Shown here one piece after another: positions 1-9,136 of a stretch of 64,000 bases of DNA. The translations under genes and the position numbers were made by a program. The first letter of the stretch is position 1, and the number at the start of each line of letters is the position of its first letter. The DNA comes from Pseudoalteromonas phenolica (lineage in GTDB: Bacteria > Pseudomonadota > Gammaproteobacteria > Enterobacterales > Alteromonadaceae). The stretch lies in contig NZ_PNEC01000002.1 in NCBI RefSeq assembly GCF_005886345.1, positions 38,155 through 102,154 on the forward strand, read 5' to 3'. The notes under the pieces are model-generated. The model was not told the origin of the DNA, did no database searches, and saw only the letters and a list, made by a program, of their open reading frames with translations.

Positions 1-219
1 ATTAATAAAAGAATTGTACTGTTTTATACTTTCACAACTCATACCCTGTTTGGCCTTGCTATGAAGCTGTTGGCTATATTCAAGCCGAAAGTCATTAAGC
101 CCTTGTAACTTTTGCTGATTACTTGCAAAGTTTTGTTGCGCTTGGACATAATTTATCCGCAACTTTTCTTCTTTATCTGTTTCAAGCTTTAAAAGCAGAT
201 CTAACTTACTCTTTGCCAT
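1..219 (-). CDS. fliJ: Flagellar export protein FliJ, N-terminal part (cut by window edge)
   Basis: Only the first 73 codons are in the window; the rest lies beyond base 1. The visible part begins [19 protein letters not shown] and is rich in Lys, Glu and Gln with heptad-like spacing, as expected for the coiled-coil FliJ protein that works with the FliI ATPase in the type III export gate. Its ATG shares one base with the fliI stop codon (TAATG), so the two are translationally coupled. The identification rests on the coiled-coil character and on the position directly after fliI, which is the standard order in polar-flagellum clusters. Confidence 0.85.
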   Translation of the reverse strand, partial: MAKSKLDLLLKLETDKEEKLRINYVQAQQNFASNQQKLQGLNDFRLEYSQQLHSKAKQGMSCESIKQYNSFIN

Positions 220-1550
220 TAACCTTGTCCTAGTAGTTGCGCTAACCCTTGCAAGCATTCATCGTAATTCAAGACATCTTTCATACCTTGCTGCAGGAAG
301 CCATTTACTTGAGGCATCATATTAATTGCCTGATCTAACATAGGGTCGCTTCCCTGTTGATATGCTCCTAGCGTGATCATATCTTTGTTTTGTTGATACA
401 TGGAGTAGACTTGTTTGAGTACCCTTGCTTGTTGCATATGCGGCTCTGAAACCACTTGAGGCATGACGCGGCTGATAGACTTTTCAATATCTATAGCCGG
501 GTAGTGGCCACTGTCTGCTAAATCTCGCGATAGAACAATATGCCCGTCTAAGATCGCTCGAGCCGAATCTGCAATAGGATCTTGCATATCGTCCCCTTCA
601 CTTAATACTGTAAAGAAAGCAGTTATTGAGCCTTGCCCTTCACCTCCATTACCGGCTCGCTCCACCAGCGCAGGAAGTTTTGCAAACACAGAAGGTGGGT
701 AACCTCTCGTTGCTGGCGGTTCGCCAACAGCAAGTGCAATTTCACGTTGCGCCATGGCATATCGAGTCACAGAGTCCAATAATAGAAGCACGTTCAGTCC
801 CTGATCTCTGAAATACTCTGCAATTGTGACTGCACTTTCACACCCTTTTAGACGCATTAACGGGGAAGCATCTGCTGGGGCTGCGACAACCACTGAGCGA
901 CGTCGTCCTTCGGGCCCTAAAATTTCGTCAATAAATTCTTTAACTTCTCGTCCTCGCTCTCCAACAAGGCCTACAACAATGACATCTGCCTCACTACCAC
1001 GAGTCATCATGCCAAGTAAAACTGATTTACCCACACCACTGCCCGCAAATAATCCCATACGCTGACCTTGCCCAACGGTAATGATCGAGTTAATTGCGCG
1101 CACACCCACATCCATAGGTTGGCTGATTGGGCGTCTCGCCAGTGGGTTGATGGGATCTTGAGCAAACTTAAGATAGTGCTCTGCTTCAATAGCACCTAAA
1201 CCATCTAATGGTCTTCCAAGGCCATCTACTACCCTGCCTAATAAACACATACCAACAGGCAGGCCTGATTCATTTAATTGAGGAATAACGCGTGCGCCAG
1301 GAAGCACACCAGAGATATGATCATTGGGCATCAAGTACAGAGTATCACCGTTGAACCCTATTACTTCGGCATCAACAAAACCCCTAATGGTCTCGATTTT
1401 ACATTGACTGCCAACAGGTGCACTCAAACCTCGCGCTTCGAGGGTTAACCCCACCACGCGAGTCAAGCTGCCTGCAACGGGCGTAGCAAATGGCTTAATG
1501 TGTTTTTGATAGCGTGTTAAACGCTCAGCTAAAGGGCTTTCGACACTCAT
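219..1550 (-). CDS. fliI: Flagellum-specific ATP synthase FliI
   Basis: ATPase of the flagellar type III export apparatus at the cytoplasmic face of the basal body; it energises unloading of export substrates. The 443-residue protein is of normal family length. It has an F1-beta-like fold with Walker [12 protein letters not shown] at residues 166-176, the family segment [13 protein letters not shown] soon after, and a Walker B stretch ending [11 protein letters not shown]. The N-terminal part (about 1-25), which binds FliH, is present. fliH ends 18 bases upstream and fliJ starts within its stop codon, so it is part of the fliE-fliJ operon. Confidence 0.97.
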   Translation of the reverse strand: MSVESPLAERLTRYQKHIKPFATPVAGSLTRVVGLTLEARGLSAPVGSQCKIETIRGFVDAEVIGFNGDTLYLMPNDHISGVLPGARVIPQLNESGLPVGMCLLGRVVDGLGRPLDGLGAIEAEHYLKFAQDPINPLARRPISQPMDVGVRAINSIITVGQGQRMGLFAGSGVGKSVLLGMMTRGSEADVIVVGLVGERGREVKEFIDEILGPEGRRRSVVVAAPADASPLMRLKGCESAVTIAEYFRDQGLNVLLLLDSVTRYAMAQREIALAVGEPPATRGYPPSVFAKLPALVERAGNGGEGQGSITAFFTVLSEGDDMQDPIADSARAILDGHIVLSRDLADSGHYPAIDIEKSISRVMPQVVSEPHMQQARVLKQVYSMYQQNKDMITLGAYQQGSDPMLDQAINMMPQVNGFLQQGMKDVLNYDECLQGLAQLLGQG

Positions 1551-1568
1551 GCATGATAATTTCTGGTA

Positions 1569-2384
1569 TTAGATACCACTATCATGCAAAAACTTCTCCA
1601 TAATTTCGTTTAATCGTGTTTTAAGTGTCATATCTATTGAAGATTGCGCCGTTTTTACTTCACAACCCCCTCTATCTAAAGTCGGCTCTGGTACTAATAA
1701 CCAGTGTTGTTGCTTAATATGCTCTGCACCATAGGCATCTTCAACCAAGGCTAAATCTTCTGGGTGTAAATGAATTTTAACCGCTTGCTCTATCATAGGA
1801 AGTGCGTCTATGGCTTTTTTTAATGACACTAAAATCAGCTCTGGATTTGTTTGCAGCTCTTTGAACACCACTTGCTCTGCCAATAATTTGGCGAGGTGCA
1901 CAAGCTGCTTTTCAACAGCTTCGTCAACTTTTTTTAGTGGTTGTGCCATACTATCAACCAAGCTGTTCAAGGTTTGTAGTTTTTCATCAACAAGTGGCTT
2001 AGCATCATTAATCCCTTGCTCTTTCCCTATTTCTATTCCTTCTTTGTAACCCACTTCCTTTCCATCGTTCACCCCTTTTTCAAAGCCTTCTATATAACCT
2101 TGTTCGTGCCCTTGTTTAATACCTTCTTCATAAGCATCTTGTCTTATCTGCTCTAATTCTTCGAGTGTTAACGTAGGGAACTCTTCTGGCTCTTGCGTTT
2201 CTGGTTCATCTTCATGAGTATGTTGCTTTTGATAAACTTGCTCGAGAGGTTGGCCAAACGCTGTTGAACGTCCAGAAAACTGAGTTGGATCCTCACTTAC
2301 ATCTGGGATTGGCCAGCTTTTCAATAACTCATCAATGGCATCACCCTCAACCGGCCTGCCTTTATAAAACTTTTTATCACTCAT
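1569..2384 (-). CDS. fliH: Flagellar assembly protein FliH
   Basis: Negative regulator and stator-like partner of the FliI ATPase. The 271-residue protein has an acidic, Gln-rich N-terminal third, then a clear run of GxxxG-type repeats (about residues 92-128: EGIKQGHEQGYIEGFEKG and onwards), the hallmark of FliH, and a C-terminal FliI-binding domain. Three bases separate it from the fliG stop. The glycine repeat motif and the gene order make the call safe although FliH sequences are poorly conserved overall. Confidence 0.94.
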   Translation of the reverse strand: MSDKKFYKGRPVEGDAIDELLKSWPIPDVSEDPTQFSGRSTAFGQPLEQVYQKQHTHEDEPETQEPEEFPTLTLEELEQIRQDAYEEGIKQGHEQGYIEGFEKGVNDGKEVGYKEGIEIGKEQGINDAKPLVDEKLQTLNSLVDSMAQPLKKVDEAVEKQLVHLAKLLAEQVVFKELQTNPELILVSLKKAIDALPMIEQAVKIHLHPEDLALVEDAYGAEHIKQQHWLLVPEPTLDRGGCEVKTAQSSIDMTLKTRLNEIMEKFLHDSGI

Positions 2385-2387
2385 CGA

Positions 2388-3431
2388 TTACAAGAACTCT
2401 TCACCGCCACCGCCACCCAGCATAATCTCACCTGAATCTGCAAGACGACGAGCTGTAGATAAGATTTCTTTTTGTGCGGCTTCTACTTCACTGATCCGCA
2501 CTGGTGGCATTGCTTCAAGGTCATCCGCCATCATCTCAGCTGCACGTTTAGACATATTAGCTAAGATCTTGTCTTTCAGTGCATCGTCCGTACCTTTAAT
2601 TGCTTTCATCAATACATCTTGTTGTACTTCACGCAGAATAGCTTGAATGCCGCGATCCTCTACATCCATTAAGTTCTCAAATACAAACATAAGATCTTGA
2701 ATTTGTTGTGACATCTCTTCGTCATGCTCACGGATTGAATCCATTAACTGACCTTCAACATTGGTGTCTAGGTAGTTCATGATATCTGCAGCCGCTTTTA
2801 AGCCGCCCATTTTCGCAGCCTGCGCACCAGCTTGACCTGCGAATTGTTTCTCCATGATCTCATTAAGCTCTTGTAGTGCGGCTGGCTGAACTTCTTCTAA
2901 GTTCGCAATACGCATAGTCAAATCTAGGCGGACTTTTTCAGGGAATTGCGACAAAATTTCGGCTGATTGCTCAGGCTCTAAGTAACTTAATACAATGGTT
3001 TGGATTTGCGGGTGTTCATTACGAATAATATTGGCAACTTGCTTTGAGTCCATCCATTTCAATGAGTCTAGACCTTTCGCTCCAGAACCCATGACAATTT
3101 GGTCAATTAGGCTTGCCGCTTTATCTTCACCTAATGCTGCAGTAAGTGCTTTCTTAATGAAGTCTTCAGATTGGAAACCAATCGTACTAAAGCTTTGTAT
3201 TTGCTCAATAAACAGGTTGTGAACTGCACTGATCTTAGCTTGTGAAAGGTCGTCTAAGGCTGCCATAGCCATACCAACCTTTTGCACTTGCTTTGGCTCA
3301 AGATGCTTTAAAATTTGTGCAGCATCTTCTTCTGTTAAGCTCAGTAATAAGATAGCGGCTTTATCAACCCCATCGAGTTTCTCAACATCAAAAGCTGCTG
3401 GGAGCTGTTTTTGTTCTTCTTCGTTACTCAT
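2388..3431 (-). CDS. fliG: Flagellar motor switch protein FliG
   Basis: Rotor component of the switch complex, between the MS ring (FliF) and FliM, that interacts with the stator to generate torque. The 347-residue length is typical. Visible signatures are the N-terminal LDGVDKAAILLLSLTEEDAAQ, the middle-domain EHPQIQT motif, and the C-terminal charged torque helix around DRGIQAILREV with RISEVEAAQ. The start overlaps the end of fliF by 8 bases, so translation is coupled. Confidence 0.98.
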   Translation of the reverse strand: MSNEEEQKQLPAAFDVEKLDGVDKAAILLLSLTEEDAAQILKHLEPKQVQKVGMAMAALDDLSQAKISAVHNLFIEQIQSFSTIGFQSEDFIKKALTAALGEDKAASLIDQIVMGSGAKGLDSLKWMDSKQVANIIRNEHPQIQTIVLSYLEPEQSAEILSQFPEKVRLDLTMRIANLEEVQPAALQELNEIMEKQFAGQAGAQAAKMGGLKAAADIMNYLDTNVEGQLMDSIREHDEEMSQQIQDLMFVFENLMDVEDRGIQAILREVQQDVLMKAIKGTDDALKDKILANMSKRAAEMMADDLEAMPPVRISEVEAAQKEILSTARRLADSGEIMLGGGGGEEFL

Positions 3432-5130
3432 CTTCAGTTAACCACGCTTTCACAACTTGTGATGATAATTCTGGTTCATTGGCTACAAGCGCTCTTACTG
3501 CTTTCAGTAAGTCTTCGTCGCCATGTAAGTCTGGTAATTGTAAAGTACCATCTGATGAGAAGCCAACTGCTGATGAATCAAACTCATTGTTCAGCATATC
3601 TAACGTGCTATCACCTAAGTCTACGCCGGTTGTTAACGCGTCTTCATCAAAGTCCTCTAATGTGTCATCTGGGTCAATTAGGCGTTTCAGCATCGGACGA
3701 ACAACCGCCAGTATAAGCACAATAATAACCAAGGCACCAAGCGCAAGACGGATTGTTTTCATAAACCAATCTTGTTCCCACAGCGGCAGATCAGCTTGCT
3801 CAATGATATCTTCACGTACAAATGGGACAGTTACAACTTCTAACGCATCACCACGTTGCATGTCAAAACCCACACCACCTTGAAGTAGACGACGAATATT
3901 CATCAACTCCTCTTGGCTACGAGGTGCCATTGTCATATTGCCTTCTTCATCTGCTTTTGGCAGATAATCTACTGCCACTGAAACGCTGATGCGACGAATC
4001 ACGCCTGTTTGCTGACGCTTGTGGCTGATAGTTGTATCTAATTCATAGTTACGAGTGGCTTCTTTTTGTGAACGAGAAGGCGATGAACCTTGACCATTAG
4101 CGCCTCCCGCAATTTCTGGAATATTTGAATTTACTGGTGGTTGATTTGATAACGCACCAGGAATTCCTGCGGTAATACCTCCGATGTTACTTTCTTCAAA
4201 AGTGGTTTCGCTTCGTACAGCAGGTAAGTCAGGGTTATAGCGTTTTTGTGTTTCTTCAACTGCGCTAAAGTCCATGGTTAGGTCTACTTGCGCGGTGTAC
4301 TTACCTAAGCCCACAACAGGAATAAGGATGCTATCAATCTTTTCTAAATATTCTTGTTCACGCTTGCGCTCAATTTCATATTCTTTACGCGAGCGTGCAG
4401 CCAGTGAGTCCTGCGAACCTGAATTTAACAGACGACCATTTTGATCTGTTACTGTTACACGTGCGGGTTCTAAACCTTGCACAGCTGAAGCAACGATATC
4501 TACAATCGAATCAACTTCTTCACCGCCAAGCGTTCTACCACGCTTTAAAGTAATAACCACGGTAGCCGAAGGCTTCTTCTCGCGACGGGCAAATACATTT
4601 TCTTTAGGTATAGCTAAGAGTACTTTGGCACGGTTAATATCTTGCAGCTCTTCAATGGTACGAGCTAATTGCTGTTCTCGACTATGCTTGAGGCGCTCAC
4701 GCTCTAGGCGCTGACTCACACCAAAGCCCATGTCTTGCATTAATATATCTGTGCCAGAGCTAGGCGCTTGCGTGAAACCATCGCGAGCCATTTGTAGTTT
4801 TATGGTTTGGTAATCGGTTTCTGCAACCATAATAGTGTTGCCGTCAAGCTCATATTCAATTTTCTGCGCATCAAGAAAATCTAGAGTTTGCACTAGCTCT
4901 TCGGTTGGATACTGGCCCAGTGGGCGCATATCAGGTTGGCGCGCCCAAATGATAATCGCGATTGCAATGGCCAAACAAATAGCTAAAGCAATAATAATAG
5001 TCACCTGGCGAAGCATATCAACGCCACTTAATGCGCTTAAATATCCCGACTTTTGCTCTTGCTGCTCTTCAGAGCCAGCGCCAGCAGTGCCATCGGTTAA
5101 AGTCAGATCGGTTGATTGATTCGTTGCCAC
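3424..5130 (-). CDS. fliF: Flagellar MS-ring protein FliF
   Basis: Forms the MS ring in the inner membrane, the foundation of the basal body. The 568-residue protein has a first membrane segment at about residues 41-63 (VTIIIALAICLAIAIAIII), the periplasmic YscJ/FliF domain (with DMGFGVSQRLERERL and the RAKVLLAIP region), a low-complexity linker near residue 320, a second membrane segment at about 456-476 (LALGALVIIVLILAVVRPML), and an acidic C-terminal tail that binds FliG. fliE lies 21 bases upstream. Confidence 0.98.
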   Translation of the reverse strand: MATNQSTDLTLTDGTAGAGSEEQQEQKSGYLSALSGVDMLRQVTIIIALAICLAIAIAIIIWARQPDMRPLGQYPTEELVQTLDFLDAQKIEYELDGNTIMVAETDYQTIKLQMARDGFTQAPSSGTDILMQDMGFGVSQRLERERLKHSREQQLARTIEELQDINRAKVLLAIPKENVFARREKKPSATVVITLKRGRTLGGEEVDSIVDIVASAVQGLEPARVTVTDQNGRLLNSGSQDSLAARSRKEYEIERKREQEYLEKIDSILIPVVGLGKYTAQVDLTMDFSAVEETQKRYNPDLPAVRSETTFEESNIGGITAGIPGALSNQPPVNSNIPEIAGGANGQGSSPSRSQKEATRNYELDTTISHKRQQTGVIRRISVSVAVDYLPKADEEGNMTMAPRSQEELMNIRRLLQGGVGFDMQRGDALEVVTVPFVREDIIEQADLPLWEQDWFMKTIRLALGALVIIVLILAVVRPMLKRLIDPDDTLEDFDEDALTTGVDLGDSTLDMLNNEFDSSAVGFSSDGTLQLPDLHGDEDLLKAVRALVANEPELSSQVVKAWLTEDE

Positions 5131-5151
5131 GGTGCTACTCCACTACCCAGA

Positions 5152-5490
5152 TTAAACTGGCATATTCATGATTTCTTTATAAGATTCTACAAGTTTATTT
5201 CTAACTTGTACCGTTGCTTCGAAAGCCACTGATGATTTTTGTGATGCTATCATGACTTCTGCAAGTGAAACACTTCTATCACCCATCTCTAGCGCCGTTG
5301 CTTTTGATTTAGCATCTTTTTGTAAACCATTTACCGTATTGATTGCGTCAGATAGCAAATCGCCAAATTGCGCAGAAGAAGTCGCTGCGGTTTTTTGTAC
5401 TGCAACTTCATTGGTTTTAATGGTATTTCTCGTTGCCTCTACTGCAAGAGACTGCATTTCTTGATAAAGAGAGTTTGGTTGGATTTTCAT
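5152..5490 (-). CDS. fliE: Flagellar hook-basal body protein FliE
   Basis: Rod adaptor linking the MS ring to the proximal rod. The start at 5490 (MKIQPNSLYQEMQ) gives 112 residues, the normal FliE length; the open frame runs 18 codons further upstream but that stretch includes the sigma-54 promoter, and a GGAG Shine-Dalgarno lies just before 5490. The family core (SFGDLL-like AQFGDLLSDAINTVN, then LAEVMIASQKSSVAFEATVQVRNKLVESYKEIMNMPV) is complete. It is the first gene of fliEFGHIJ. Confidence 0.95.
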   Translation of the reverse strand: MKIQPNSLYQEMQSLAVEATRNTIKTNEVAVQKTAATSSAQFGDLLSDAINTVNGLQKDAKSKATALEMGDRSVSLAEVMIASQKSSVAFEATVQVRNKLVESYKEIMNMPV

Positions 5491-5525
5491 AACACCCACT
5501 CCAATAAAAACATATAACCTGTAAA

Positions 5526-5542
5526 AGCACAAAGCGTGCCAC
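5526..5542 (-). promoter_or_regulatory. Sigma-54 promoter of the fliE operon
   Basis: On the minus strand the sequence reads GTGGCACGCTTTGTGCT: GG and GC separated by exactly 10 bases, with seven of the eight -24 bases of the TTGGCACG-N4-TTGCT consensus. The predicted start of transcription is about 25 bases before the fliE ATG. Known practice in Vibrio is control of fliE by FlrC with sigma-54; flrC is the next gene upstream. Confidence 0.85.
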
Positions 5543-5601
5543 AAATTAAACCTTTATTTTCAGTGTTTTAAGATTTTTTATGTGAGTCGATTTTTTGACA
5601 A

Positions 5602-5649
5602 TAATACCAATGCTCTTAATTAAGTGAGTTATTTTAAGGATTAGTATTA
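5602..5649. repeat. Dispersed imperfect palindromic repeat, copy 1
   Basis: TAATACCAAT at the left end pairs with ATTAGTATTA at the right end (one mismatch), enclosing CTCTTAATTAAGTGAGTTATTTT. The same core recurs at about 8407 and 9098. It lies directly before the flrC terminator. It looks like a REP/MITE-like intergenic repeat; no coding potential is seen. Confidence 0.6.
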
Positions 5650-5677
5650 AAAAGAGGCCAAGATTTTGGCCTCTTTT
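5649..5677 (-). terminator. Rho-independent terminator after flrC
   Basis: AAAAGAGGCCAA, a short loop, then TTGGCCTCTTTT. The GC-rich stem is flanked by A and T runs on both sides and so could work in both directions. It sits 13 bases behind the flrC stop and separates flrBC from the fliE promoter. Confidence 0.85.
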
Positions 5678-5689
5678 AGAGTAGAAAAA

Positions 5690-7099
5690 TTATGCAGGTA
5701 AGGGGATCCCCATATCACGCATTTTAGCGAGTTTATAACGTAAGGTTCTTGGGCTCATGCCAAGAACTTCAGCAACATCTTTTCGCTTACCATTACACTT
5801 ATGAAGCGTATCTAAGATAATTTGATGCTCTTTATCTTGCAATGTCGCTTTATAATTTGAAGCATCATAATTTTCAGTGTCACTGATTACAGGCTCATCA
5901 TATCCCGCCTGTTGCTCCACATTGATTTGTGGCGACACTTCCGTATTCGTTATTATTGTAGTTACTAAGCTTGGTTGATAGTTTTCGATAAAAATATCTT
6001 CACCATGTACAATATCGCCCTGCTGCAAGATCAAAGCACGTTGAACCACATTATCAAGCTCGCGAACATTACCAGGCCAAGAATGTGATAATAACTTTTG
6101 CTTTGCGCTATCGCTTAATTGCACTGCTGGCTTACCTGCTTTGCTGGTATGCCTTGCTAACAAATGCTCAGCTAACACTACAATATCACCCGGACGCTCA
6201 TTCAGTGGTAGCCACATCAGAGGAAAAACATTCAAGCGGTAATATAAATCTTCTCTAAACTTGCCTTCAGCCACCGCCTCTTTAAGATCACGGTTACTGG
6301 TCGCCAAAACTCTGACATCTAAGTCGATGGTTTTTCTACCACCCAAACGCTCTACTTCTCGCTCTTGCAACACGCGAAGGAGTTTGGCTTGCAAGCCTAA
6401 ATCCATTTCGGTAATTTCATCTAACAAAATAGTGCCTTTTTGAGCTTGTTCGAATTTACCCGGACACGCTTGAATAGCACCTGTGAATGCCCCCTTTTCA
6501 TACCCAAACAAAGTAGCTTCGAGCATATTTTCAGGAATAGCCGCACAATTGATGGCGACAAAGGCCTCATCTTTACGCTCTGATTTATCATGAATGAATC
6601 GCGCTAATACTTCTTTACCCGAACCACTTGGCCCTAGCACCATAACGCTAGCATCAGATTTCGCGACTTTATTGGCAAGTTCAAGTAATTGAAGACTTTG
6701 TGGATCAGCGACCACAGGGCCCTCTGTTTCTTTTTCTTTTGCCGGCATATAGCGACTAACCATATTCAGAAGTACTTCTGGCGCGAACGGTTTTGCCATG
6801 TAATCAATGGCACCTAAACGCATGGACTCTACTGCATCGTCAATAGTTGCATAAGCCGTCATCATCAGCACAGGCAAATCTGGGTAATTAAGCTTAATGG
6901 TTTTGAGTAAATCCAAACCACTCATTGCGCCCATTTGCACATCGCTGACCACAATAGAGAAGGTTTGCTTTTTCAAAAGCATCACCGCTTCTTCGGCAGA
7001 GCTCGCCTCAACCGTATCAAAACCTGAAAGTTGAAGTGTATCGATTAATGCTTCTCTTAACCCTGCATCATCTTCAACGACTAAAATTGAATGACTCAT
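5690..7099 (-). CDS. flrC: Sigma-54-dependent flagellar response regulator FlrC (FleR-like)
   Basis: Activates middle (class III) flagellar genes with RNA polymerase sigma-54 after phosphorylation by FlrB. The 469-residue protein has a receiver domain (about 1-120, phospho-acceptor Asp53 in VVSDVQMG), an AAA+ domain with Walker A GPSGSGKE and the sigma-54 contact loop GAFTGA, and a C-terminal Fis-type helix-turn-helix (KRKDVAEVLGMSPRTLRYKL). Its ATG overlaps the flrB stop (ATGA). Eight sigma-54 sites of flagellar type in this window are candidate targets of FlrC or FlrA. Confidence 0.95.
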   Translation of the reverse strand: MSHSILVVEDDAGLREALIDTLQLSGFDTVEASSAEEAVMLLKKQTFSIVVSDVQMGAMSGLDLLKTIKLNYPDLPVLMMTAYATIDDAVESMRLGAIDYMAKPFAPEVLLNMVSRYMPAKEKETEGPVVADPQSLQLLELANKVAKSDASVMVLGPSGSGKEVLARFIHDKSERKDEAFVAINCAAIPENMLEATLFGYEKGAFTGAIQACPGKFEQAQKGTILLDEITEMDLGLQAKLLRVLQEREVERLGGRKTIDLDVRVLATSNRDLKEAVAEGKFREDLYYRLNVFPLMWLPLNERPGDIVVLAEHLLARHTSKAGKPAVQLSDSAKQKLLSHSWPGNVRELDNVVQRALILQQGDIVHGEDIFIENYQPSLVTTIITNTEVSPQINVEQQAGYDEPVISDTENYDASNYKATLQDKEHQIILDTLHKCNGKRKDVAEVLGMSPRTLRYKLAKMRDMGIPLPA

Positions 7100-8232
7100 A
7101 CAACCTCCAATTGCTCTGTACTAAATGAAATCGGCAGTAATAAACTAAAACACGCACCGCCTTGCTCATTATTGGTGACTTCTACTTTACCTTTGTGTGA
7201 GTTAGCTACTGAGCTAACAACCGCTAAACCTAGGCCTGTGCCTTGGCTTTTTGTGGTAAAGAAAGGTTCAAATATTTTTTCTGACAGCGCTAAATCAACA
7301 CCAGGGCCATTGTCAGACACTGAAATTCTGACTCTATCTGACTCTTCATCACGCGCTGCGTTTAATGTAATGTGGGCATGTTTGCCAATCACTTGAATAC
7401 TGTTGTGAATTAAGTTTTGGATGGCACTGGCAAGCGCTGTTTTATTGCCAAGAATTTCAATGTCTGGTTCAGGCAAATTCACAGCAAGCTCACTGCTATT
7501 CATCGCCACCATGGCATCTGCACCTGCTTTCACTTCACTAAGCAGTTGCTGCATAGACACCTTTTCGATCACTTGCTGCTCACCACTTTTTGCAAACAAC
7601 AACATATCATTCACTTGCGATTCGAGATCTTTCAATCTAGATATCAGCTTTTCATGAAAACGTGAACGGGATGCTTCAGGCACTTTATTACTACCTAAAT
7701 TGGCTGCATACAGCATAGCTGCCGAAAGTGGCGTTCTAACTTGGTGCGCTAACGATGCAACCATTTTACCTAGAGAGCTCAAACGCTGCATGTGTGCCAT
7801 ACGTTTCTGTAAACGACGAGTCTCTGTTAGGTCGGTCATTAAAATTAATTGACCCGGCTCTGGTGCAAGTGCAGTAATATCAAGCTTGATCAAACGACCA
7901 TCTCGCAATGATACTTCGTGCCCATCATCTTGTTGTGGGCTAAAAGAGCGCTGAATGATATTAAACCATTTTTCACCTTCAAGCGGCTCACCCAACATGT
8001 CAATGGCAATTTGATTTGCTTTGGCAATCATACCCTGACCATCGAGTACCACAACGCCAGCAGGCATAGTATCAACTAGGTGACTTAACCAACTTGCTTG
8101 TTGACGTAAGTCGCTTAATTCCCCCACATAAGCCTCCTGCAGTAAACATGGGTTGAACTCTAAATCAGGTCGACGACTTAGAGGCGTTACTGGAGATAAA
8201 TGTGATGTCTGGGCTAATTGTGCTAGTGCCAT
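7096..8232 (-). CDS. flrB: Flagellar sensor histidine kinase FlrB (FleS-like)
   Basis: Cytosolic histidine kinase that phosphorylates FlrC. The 378 residues contain a PAS-like domain (about 48-140), a dimerisation/phosphoacceptor helix with His163 in SLAHQVRTPLSAA, and a HATPase domain with N box (LASAIQNLIHNSIQ), G1 (DNGPGVD) and G2 (GTGLGLAVV). No membrane segment is present, as is usual for FlrB/FleS. In Vibrio and Shewanella flrA lies directly upstream; here about 2.7 kb of unrelated genes intervene. Confidence 0.94.
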   Translation of the reverse strand: MALAQLAQTSHLSPVTPLSRRPDLEFNPCLLQEAYVGELSDLRQQASWLSHLVDTMPAGVVVLDGQGMIAKANQIAIDMLGEPLEGEKWFNIIQRSFSPQQDDGHEVSLRDGRLIKLDITALAPEPGQLILMTDLTETRRLQKRMAHMQRLSSLGKMVASLAHQVRTPLSAAMLYAANLGSNKVPEASRSRFHEKLISRLKDLESQVNDMLLFAKSGEQQVIEKVSMQQLLSEVKAGADAMVAMNSSELAVNLPEPDIEILGNKTALASAIQNLIHNSIQVIGKHAHITLNAARDEESDRVRISVSDNGPGVDLALSEKIFEPFFTTKSQGTGLGLAVVSSVANSHKGKVEVTNNEQGGACFSLLLPISFSTEQLEVV

Positions 8233-8267
8233 AACGTTAATCTCAAAACTTTAAACTAACCGAATAA

Positions 8268-8284
8268 AGCAGGTTATATGCCAA
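8268..8284 (-). promoter_or_regulatory. Sigma-54 promoter of flrBC
   Basis: Minus-strand TTGGCATATAACCTGCT: GG-N10-GC spacing, perfect TTGGCA and TGCT. It lies about 36 bases before the flrB start. FlrA with sigma-54 is the known activator of flrBC in Vibrio cholerae. The site allows flrBC to be switched on by FlrA in spite of the genes inserted between them. Confidence 0.85.
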
Positions 8285-8400
8285 AATTAAAAACCATTTA
8301 CTTTCAATGATTAACCTGGCATTTAAACTCAATTTATTAAGTGTTACATTTTTGACACTGTTTTTTTATACAGCTTTATATATACTCTTTTTATACTCGT

Positions 8401-8445
8401 AACAAACCTCTTAATTAAGTGATCTATTTTGATGATTGGTATCAA
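8401..8445. repeat. Dispersed repeat, copy 2
   Basis: Shares CTCTTAATTAAGTGA, then TATTTT and GATTGGTAT with copy 1 at 5602-5649. The left palindrome arm is degraded. It ends 19 bases before the tag start codon and may form part of the tag leader. Confidence 0.55.
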
Positions 8446-8463
8446 TCAACAGGGATACAAAAA

Positions 8464-9057
8464 ATGTGCACACGCTGCCTTTGGCTAGACGAAACAAAAC
8501 CAGATTACGTTGCTTATCACGATGAAGAATGGGGCATCCCAGTATTTGACGACCAAAAGCTATTCGAGTTTATCACCCTTGAATCTGCACAAGCAGGACT
8601 GAGTTGGTACACTATTTTGAAAAAGCGCGACGGCTACAGAGCTGCTTTCAAAAATTTCGATGTCAATAAAGTTGCAGCCATGAAAGATGAAGATATCGAA
8701 CGTTTAATGACTGAGCCAAGCATTGTTCGCAATAAATTAAAAATTGCAGCAACAATCAATAATGCCAAGGCATTTATAAAGATACAGCAAGAGTTTGGCA
8801 GCTTCGCGAAATACCAATGGCAGTTTGTTAACAATACACCCATAGTGAATCAAATACATAGCCGGGACAATTACCCAGCCACCAGCGAGATCAGTGAAAA
8901 GTTTGCCAAAGATTTAAAAAAACGCGGATTTAAATTTTTAGGCCCAACCACGGTATACGCGCATATGCAAGCTTGTGGCATGGTCAACGATCACGATAAC
9001 GCCTGCTTTCGAAAGCAAGAGGTCATTGATTCTTATCAACTAATTGAGTTTGATTAA
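8464..9057 (+). CDS. tag: DNA-3-methyladenine glycosylase I
   Basis: Excises 3-methyladenine from alkylated DNA (base excision repair). The start at 8464 (MCTRCLWL) gives 197 residues, near the usual 187-190, and places the zinc-binding Cys at the N terminus; the frame is open 15 codons further up, but through the repeat. Visible motifs are YHDEEWGIPVFDDQKLFE, LSWYTILKKR and the C-terminal GMVNDHDNACFR, carrying the second pair of zinc ligands. It is the only plus-strand gene in this part of the window and interrupts the flagellar locus between flrB and flrA. Confidence 0.95.
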   Translation: MCTRCLWLDETKPDYVAYHDEEWGIPVFDDQKLFEFITLESAQAGLSWYTILKKRDGYRAAFKNFDVNKVAAMKDEDIERLMTEPSIVRNKLKIAATINNAKAFIKIQQEFGSFAKYQWQFVNNTPIVNQIHSRDNYPATSEISEKFAKDLKKRGFKFLGPTTVYAHMQACGMVNDHDNACFRKQEVIDSYQLIEFD

Positions 9058-9084
9058 GCAAATTCAAACTCAACTTGAAAAGGC

Positions 9085-9133
9085 CAATTATATCCCCCTC
9101 TTAATCAAGCGCTTTATTTGAGAATTGATATTA
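9085..9133. repeat. Dispersed repeat, copy 3
   Basis: CCAATTATATCCCCCTCTTAATCAAGCGCTTTATTTGAGAATTGATATTAA-type sequence, related to copies 1 and 2 through CTCTTAATYAAG, TTTATTT and ATTGRTATTA. It ends just before the stop of the next minus-strand gene. Together copies 2 and 3 frame tag. Confidence 0.5.
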
Positions 9134-9136
9134 AGC

